Source of the DNA: Hyphomonadaceae bacterium
Lineage (GTDB): Bacteria > Pseudomonadota > Alphaproteobacteria > Caulobacterales > Aquidulcibacteraceae
NCBI GenBank assembly: GCA_016791325.1
Contig: JAEUMU010000078.1
Span: 1 to 10,739, forward strand
DNA length: 10,739 bases
Direction of reading: 5' to 3'
Of the stretch, positions 6,893-10,739 are shown in pieces. A program made the position numbers and the translations under genes. The notes beneath the pieces are model-generated. The model had not been told where the DNA came from and made no database searches. It saw only the letters and a list, made by a program, of their open reading frames with translations. The first letter of the stretch is position 1. Each line of letters opens with the position of its first letter.

Positions 6893-7474
6893 CTAGTCCG
6901 CGCCCCAGGGCGGGGGCGGGGCGGCGACAGGTGCGCTGAGATCAAATTCGACGCGGAAATGGCGGTTCTCCCGTCGCAGCTCGTAAGCGAAGGTCGTGCC
7001 CGGATGCACCTCCACAGCCCACACATTGGTTACCGACTGAGGAATGTTGTTTTCCACGAAGAGAGCTTGGGAGAACGCGTCCGCCGGGAATTCCTGGCGG
7101 GTGGGCGAGCCGGAATTGGCGGTATCGCCGCCATATTGGGTGAGGACGTCTTCCGAACCATCTTCGTGGCGATGATCATGCTTGAGGCGCAAGCCGGCGC
7201 TTGTGCGGGTGATGACCCATGTGCGCGAGCGATTTTCGCCGACGTGAAAGGGGATGCGGATTTCGGAGGCGCTGCACGCGCGCACCTGCATTAGCAGCGT
7301 TTGGGAGGCGAAAGCGGCGTCGGCGGAATCGTTCGTCACCACGCGGCCGGCGTAGGATTGACCGCAAAGCTGTTCAAGGTTGGCGAAGAACTGATCCTGT
7401 GCGGAGCTTTGTGAAGCGGGCGTGGCGCAGGCGGCGAGCGCCAGAGCAATAGCTACAAAGACAATCCGCACCAT
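6893..7474 (-). CDS. Conserved lipoprotein of unknown function, translationally coupled to lysA
   Basis: A 193-residue predicted lipoprotein: [16 protein letters not shown] with lipobox Cys16. The mature part carries strongly patterned motifs: LEQLCGQSYAGRVV (33-46), IPFHVGENRSRTW (74-86), LRLKHDHRHEDGS (95-107) and TQYGGDT (112-118). Cys37 and Cys67 could pair. The pattern looks like a conserved uncharacterised family, but I cannot name it or give a function; the His/Asp cluster (HDHRHED, 99-105) might bind metal, which is a guess. The start at 7474 is set by AAGGAG five bases upstream (7480-7485), and the ATG shares one base with the lysA stop (TAATG). An ATG at 7489 lies upstream of that ribosome binding site and is unlikely to be used. 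The C-terminus is Pro-rich (PPPPW). Confidence 0.82.
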   Translation of the reverse strand: MVRIVFVAIALALAACATPASQSSAQDQFFANLEQLCGQSYAGRVVTNDSADAAFASQTLLMQVRACSASEIRIPFHVGENRSRTWVITRTSAGLRLKHDHRHEDGSEDVLTQYGGDTANSGSPTRQEFPADAFSQALFVENNIPQSVTNVWAVEVHPGTTFAYELRRENRHFRVEFDLSAPVAAPPPPWGAD

Positions 7475-8736
7475 TACGACTCCTTCCACTGGGGAATGGT
7501 TTCCAACGCCATTTGTTCGTCCACTGTCCAGCGGCGCCGCACAACTTCAAAAGCGCTCCCACGCACCAAAACTTCCGCGATGAGCGGACGGGCGTTGTAG
7601 GTGGAGGCCATCACCGCCCCGTAGGCGCCCGCCGTCAGGAAGGCCACGAGATCGCCATCCTCCAGCGGCGGCAATGCGCGATCACGCGAGAATGTGTCGC
7701 CGGTTTCGCAGATAGGCCCAACAACATCATACGCTTGTTCTGGCGCGGTGGGTTCGCGCACGGGCTTGATGTCGTGAAAGGCTTCGTACATGGCCGGGCG
7801 CAGCAGATCGTTCATGCCCGCATCAAGCACCAGGATTGGCCGCTTGGGGCGGTCCTGAATGCGGATTACGCGCGAAATCAGAACGCCCGCATTGCCCGCG
7901 ATCATACGACCCGGCTCAAATGCAAGGCCGATATCCAGGCCATCCATGACACGCCCGACCATGGCGGCGGATTCGGCGGGCGAGGGCGGCGCTGGCTCAT
8001 TGAAATAAGGCACGCCCAAACCGCCGCCGAGGTCCAGGCGCTCAACCGGCAAGCCATCCGCGCGCAGCTTCTCCACCAAGCCGCGCATCACGCGAAACGC
8101 CGCCTCAAGCGGCGCCAGCTGTTTGATTTGGCTTCCGATGTGAACAGCGAGGCCCTTCGGCTCTAGGTGGCTATCGCTGTGCGCGCGCGCATATAGCGCT
8201 AACGCCTGCTCGATCGAAACGCCGAACTTGGCGTCACCCTTTCCGGTGGAGATTTTCTCGTGGCCGCCGGCGCCGACATCGGGATTGACGCGGATAGCGA
8301 TGGGCGCGGGCATCTTCAGAGCCCAGGCGACGCGCGAGAGCGTCTCTAGCTCAGCAACGCTTTCAACGTTGATCTGATGCACGCCGGTTTGCACCGCAAA
8401 CGCCAACTCCTGCTCGGTTTTGCCGACGCCGGAGAAAATGATCTTTTGAGGGGGCACACCCGCCTTCAGCGCGCGCTCAATTTCGCCTTGGCTGACCGTA
8501 TCGGCGCCGGCGCCTTTGCGCGCCAGCGTGTTGATGACGGCGATGTTGGCGTTCGCTTTGACCGCAAACGCCACCAGGATGTCGCGCGGGGCAAAAGCCT
8601 GCTTGAACACCTCATAGTGACGCTCAAGCGTGGCGCTGGAATAGACGTAGGCCGGCGTGCCGACAGCGTCGGCGATGGCGGAAAGAGCCACATCTTCGCA
8701 GCGGAGCACGCCGCCGCGGTAGTCGAAATGGTTCAT
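7474..8736 (-). CDS. lysA: Diaminopimelate decarboxylase
   Basis: Converts meso-diaminopimelate to L-lysine with PLP, the last step of lysine synthesis, in the cytoplasm. The 420-residue product has the fold type III markers in order: PLP lysine Lys60 in FAVKANAN (57-64), HIGSQI (199-204), the glycine loop GGGLG (237-241), EPGR (274-277), [10 protein letters not shown] (340-349) with the catalytic Cys343 contributed across the dimer, and Tyr372 in AGAYG. Length and residues are those of an active enzyme. The ATG at 8736 overlaps the stop of the upstream small lipoprotein by 4 bases (ATGA) and has no strong ribosome binding site of its own, so it probably depends on translational coupling. The frame is open to 9009, but the extra 91 residues are out-of-frame argH and lipoprotein sequence and not family-like. 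Confidence 0.96.
   Translation of the reverse strand: MNHFDYRGGVLRCEDVALSAIADAVGTPAYVYSSATLERHYEVFKQAFAPRDILVAFAVKANANIAVINTLARKGAGADTVSQGEIERALKAGVPPQKIIFSGVGKTEQELAFAVQTGVHQINVESVAELETLSRVAWALKMPAPIAIRVNPDVGAGGHEKISTGKGDAKFGVSIEQALALYARAHSDSHLEPKGLAVHIGSQIKQLAPLEAAFRVMRGLVEKLRADGLPVERLDLGGGLGVPYFNEPAPPSPAESAAMVGRVMDGLDIGLAFEPGRMIAGNAGVLISRVIRIQDRPKRPILVLDAGMNDLLRPAMYEAFHDIKPVREPTAPEQAYDVVGPICETGDTFSRDRALPPLEDGDLVAFLTAGAYGAVMASTYNARPLIAEVLVRGSAFEVVRRRWTVDEQMALETIPQWKES
7480..7485 (-). promoter_or_regulatory. Ribosome binding site AAGGAG inside the lysA 3' end
   Basis: AAGGAG lies 5 bases before the ATG at 7474. The same bases encode Lys-Glu of the lysA C-terminus (QWKES). It decides the start of the downstream lipoprotein and implies coupled translation. 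Confidence 0.75.
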
Positions 8737-8918
8737 CGCGGCGTTTGCTGTTCGCTGCAGCGGGGGTCGAGCTCTTCTCGCGCTTGGCGTTGGCGCGCGC
8801 ATTCGCGGGCGATGGTTTCGTCGCGGTTCCAGAGCGGATCGGGCCGGGCGAGTCCGCCCGACACGCCGCAAGCGGAGACGAGCGTAAGCGCCAGAGCGGC
8901 GAGCACCAGGCGGGTCAT
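8733..8918 (-). CDS. lptM: Small LptM-like lipoprotein between argH and lysA
   Basis: A 61-residue lipoprotein with signal [17 protein letters not shown] and lipobox VSAC (Cys17). Right after the cysteine comes [14 protein letters not shown], which fits the CGxxGxLxxP signature of the LptM (YifL) family. In Escherichia coli LptM helps mature the LptDE lipopolysaccharide translocon in the outer membrane. The rest is a short charged tail with Cys40 and Cys54. A small lipoprotein in this position next to lysA is a common arrangement. The start is set by GGAAGGAG (8927-8934), 8 bases before the ATG; this ATG overlaps the argH stop by 4 bases and the stop overlaps the lysA ATG by 4. The gene name rests on the short motif and position, so it is a moderate call. 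Confidence 0.75.
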   Translation of the reverse strand: MTRLVLAALALTLVSACGVSGGLARPDPLWNRDETIARECARQRQAREELDPRCSEQQTPR

Positions 8919-10324
8919 TTGAAGTTCTCCTTCCAGCGCGCGATTTGTTCGCGCACGCGTTCGGGTGCGGTTCCGCCGTAGCAATCCCTGCTTTCGACGG
9001 ATTTTTCAACTGTCAGCAGCGCGCGCGCGGCTTCGTTGATGCGTGGATCGACGGCTTGGAACTCAGCAAGTGAGAGGTCAACCAGCTCCCTAACGCCCAG
9101 TTGCTCGGCGCGGCGAACGATGCGGCCGGTGATTTCGTGCGCTTCGCGAAACGGCGTTTTGAGATCGCGCACCAGCCAATCGGCGAGATCGGTGGCGGTG
9201 GAATAGCCGCGGGCGGCTGCTTCGCGCATGGCGGCGCGGTTGAACGTCATCGTCTCGATCATGCCGATCATGGAGGTGAGCGAGAGCGCGAAGTTGTCGA
9301 AGGCGTTGAAGGTGAGCTGTTTGTCTTCCTGCAAATCCTTGGCGTAGGCGAGCGGCAGTTTCTGCACGATCGCGTTGAGCGCGGCGAAATCGGCACCGAT
9401 GCGCGCGGCCTTGGCGCGGATGAGTTCAGCCGCGTCTGGATTGCGCTTCTGGGGCATGATGGAGGAGCCCGTGGACCACGCATCGCTAAGCGTGGCGAAG
9501 CCGAATTGCGGGCTGGTCCAGAGCACGATCTCTTCCGCCAGGCGCGAGAGATGCGTGGCGGCGATGGCGAGATTGGCCAATACGGCGAGCGCGAAATCGC
9601 GCGACGCAACTGCGTCGAGCGAGTTGCCGGCTGGGGCGTGAAAGCCGAGCGCATGAGCGGTTGTTTCCCGGTCGATCGGGAAGGTGGAGCCTGCCAGGGC
9701 GGCCGCCCCGAGCGGGCATTCCCACGCCGCTTCCAGCGCCGCGCCGATCAGGCGCACCCGATCGCGTTCGGCCATGGCGACGTAGGCCAGCAGGTGATGG
9801 CCCAGGGTTACCGGCTGGGCGGTCTGCAGGTGGGTGAAGCCGGGCATGATCCAATCCGCATGCTCATCGGCGCGTTTCACGAGCGCCTTTTGCAGCATGC
9901 GCAAGCCATCAGCGGCTTCGCGCGCGGCGCGCATGGTCCAGAGTTTAAAATCGGTGGCGACCTGATCGTTGCGCGAGCGGCCAGTATGCAGGCGCTTGCC
10001 CGCTTCGCCGATGCGCTCGGTCAGGCGGGCTTCAATGTTAAGGTGGATGTCCTCCAGCGCGCGCGAGAACGGGAAGCGCCCTTCGGCGATCTCTGCGGCG
10101 ATCTGGTCGAGCCCGGCTTGTATCTTGGCGTTGTCTTCTGCCGTAATGATCCCCTGCGCCGCCAGCATGGCGGCGTGCGCTTTGGAGCCTTCTATGTCCT
10201 CGCGCCATAGCCGTTGATCGACGTCGATGGAGGCGTTGATCGCCTGCATGGCGTCGTCGGGCTGGGCAGCGAAGCGTCCACCCCACATCTGCTGGCCGCC
10301 GGAAGAAGGATCGGACTTGGACAC
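8915..10324 (-). CDS. argH: Argininosuccinate lyase
   Basis: Splits argininosuccinate into arginine and fumarate, the last step of arginine synthesis, as a cytoplasmic tetramer. The 469-residue product has the fumarase/aspartase superfamily landmarks: MWGGRF at 13-18, EDIHLNIE (91-98), [10 protein letters not shown] (113-122), [14 protein letters not shown] (164-177) with His165, and the signature [12 protein letters not shown] (286-297) with the serine pair 287-288 carrying the catalytic base. Length is normal and nothing essential is missing. The start is GTG at 10324, with GGAGG (10336-10340) 11 bases upstream, a little far. ATG at 10288 (Met13, just before WGGRF) is a possible shorter start. 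It heads the leftward group argH-lptM-lysA-lipoprotein. Confidence 0.96.
   Translation of the reverse strand: MSKSDPSSGGQQMWGGRFAAQPDDAMQAINASIDVDQRLWREDIEGSKAHAAMLAAQGIITAEDNAKIQAGLDQIAAEIAEGRFPFSRALEDIHLNIEARLTERIGEAGKRLHTGRSRNDQVATDFKLWTMRAAREAADGLRMLQKALVKRADEHADWIMPGFTHLQTAQPVTLGHHLLAYVAMAERDRVRLIGAALEAAWECPLGAAALAGSTFPIDRETTAHALGFHAPAGNSLDAVASRDFALAVLANLAIAATHLSRLAEEIVLWTSPQFGFATLSDAWSTGSSIMPQKRNPDAAELIRAKAARIGADFAALNAIVQKLPLAYAKDLQEDKQLTFNAFDNFALSLTSMIGMIETMTFNRAAMREAAARGYSTATDLADWLVRDLKTPFREAHEITGRIVRRAEQLGVRELVDLSLAEFQAVDPRINEAARALLTVEKSVESRDCYGGTAPERVREQIARWKENFK
8927..8934 (-). promoter_or_regulatory. Ribosome binding site GGAAGGAG inside the argH 3' end
   Basis: GGAAGGAG lies 8 bases before the ATG at 8918 and is part of the codons for Trp-Lys-Glu near the argH C-terminus (RWKENFK). 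It fixes the start of the LptM-like gene. Confidence 0.75.
10305..10310 (+). promoter_or_regulatory. Ribosome binding site GAAGGA for the TlpA-like gene
   Basis: GAAGGA lies 6 bases before TTG 10317, an optimal spacing, and is inside the first codons of argH on the other strand. The later in-frame starts (TTG 10368, GTG 10371, TTG 10374, ATG 10377) have no comparable site. Confidence 0.55.
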
Positions 10325-10739
10325 GAAAGCACCTGCCTCCGGGAGATCATGGGCCCTTTGGGCCGCATTGGTGTTGATGGCTGCTGGATTAGCAGCGCTC
10401 CTTTACGTGCTTTTCGCGGCGTCTTCAAAGCCGGAGACGGCGAGCGGCCTGCGCCAATACGCGCGGGGCGAAATGGCGCGGCTGGAATTTATGGACGACC
10501 CCCCGCCATTCCCTGGCCGCCCTGTGCAAAACGCCGCCCGCGCCGAGAGCGCTCTGGGCGATCATTATAGCGGCGATGTAGTCGTGCTGAATCTGTGGGC
10601 GACGTGGTGTGCGCCGTGTGTCGAAGAGATGCCTACGCTGGGCGGCCTGGCGCGGCGTTTTGAAGGGCGCAACGTCGATGTCGTGGTGGTAAGCTTCGAT
10701 AGCGAGGCCGCGCGCAGCGAGGCCGAAGCAATGCTGGCC
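10317..10739 (+). CDS. TlpA-family membrane-anchored thioredoxin, 3' end outside window
   Basis: Periplasmic thiol-disulfide protein of the TlpA/ResA group; relatives reduce disulfides or serve cytochrome assembly. 141 residues are visible. A short basic N-terminus ([10 protein letters not shown]) precedes one membrane segment at about 12-35, giving a signal anchor with the thioredoxin domain outside. The domain starts near residue 65; [14 protein letters not shown] (88-101) carries the redox pair Cys98/Cys101, followed by EEMP (103-106), with Pro106 in the helix as in TlpA proteins, and VDVVVVSFD (120-128). TTG at 10317 is chosen for its ribosome binding site and for the positively charged residues it places before the membrane segment; ATG 10377 would cut into the membrane helix. 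This start overlaps the divergent argH start by 8 bp. The cis-Pro loop and the C-terminus are beyond the window, so the subgroup cannot be decided. Confidence 0.82.
   Translation, partial: MDTKAPASGRSWALWAALVLMAAGLAALLYVLFAASSKPETASGLRQYARGEMARLEFMDDPPPFPGRPVQNAARAESALGDHYSGDVVVLNLWATWCAPCVEEMPTLGGLARRFEGRNVDVVVVSFDSEAARSEAEAMLA

Noticed and set aside
8737..9009. N-terminal extension of lysA to the start at 9009
   Set aside because: The extension overlaps both the LptM-like gene and the argH 3' end in another frame and does not resemble LysA; ATG 8736 gives the normal length.
9101..10210. Rightward open frame of 369 residues opposite argH
   Set aside because: Antisense shadow in GC-rich DNA; argH on the other strand has all family motifs over the whole length.
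10352..10364. GGCCC-TTT-GGGCC hairpin in the 5' part of the TlpA-like gene / argH leader
   Set aside because: Five-bp GC stem that can arise by chance in this base composition; no alternative pairing or leader peptide seen to support attenuation.
10400..10428. TTGAAG - 17 bases - TAAAGG on the minus strand as an argH promoter
   Set aside because: Spacing is right and it would give a leader of about 70 bases, but only 4/6 and 3/6 consensus matches; not enough to call without transcript data.

Overview
The window is high-GC, densely coded DNA and reads as chromosomal core sequence from an alphaproteobacterium, most likely Caulobacterales or a Hyphomonadaceae relative. This rests on the alphaproteobacterial low-complexity DUF4175/TIGR02302 protein, the argH - small lipoprotein - lysA cluster, and the zinc-ribbon/DUF3426-like gene divergent from an FtsE-like ATPase. 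No stretch over 100 bases lacks a gene. I see no tRNA, rRNA, CRISPR array, insertion sequence or phage gene.

Left part (1-3636). An FtsE-like ABC ATPase runs leftward off the edge. It is divergent, across 68 bp, from a rightward group: a membrane-anchored MJ0042 zinc-ribbon protein, a hypoxanthine-type phosphoribosyltransferase that appears to start at a CTG codon right at the stop of the previous gene, and a lipid-anchored M20 metallopeptidase.

Middle and right (3640-10324). Six leftward genes follow one another in the order of transcription: argH, an LptM-like 61-residue lipoprotein, lysA, a conserved lipoprotein of unknown function, the large DUF4175/TIGR02302 membrane protein, and a second orphan lipoprotein. 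The first four overlap by 1-4 bp and are probably translationally coupled. The last two are separated by 95 and 62 bp and may be read through. The group therefore mixes the last steps of arginine and lysine synthesis with several cell-envelope proteins.

Right edge (10317-10739). A membrane-anchored TlpA-type thioredoxin starts divergently from argH. Its best start (TTG with a strong ribosome binding site) overlaps the argH start by 8 bp. The gene is cut by the window end.

No clearly new multi-gene system is present. The points most worth checking are the non-canonical motifs of the FtsE-like ATPase, the CTG start of the phosphoribosyltransferase, the overlapping divergent argH/tlpA starts, the ribosome binding sites embedded in the C-terminal Trp-Lys-Glu codons of argH and lysA, and the conserved lipoprotein co-translated with lysA.
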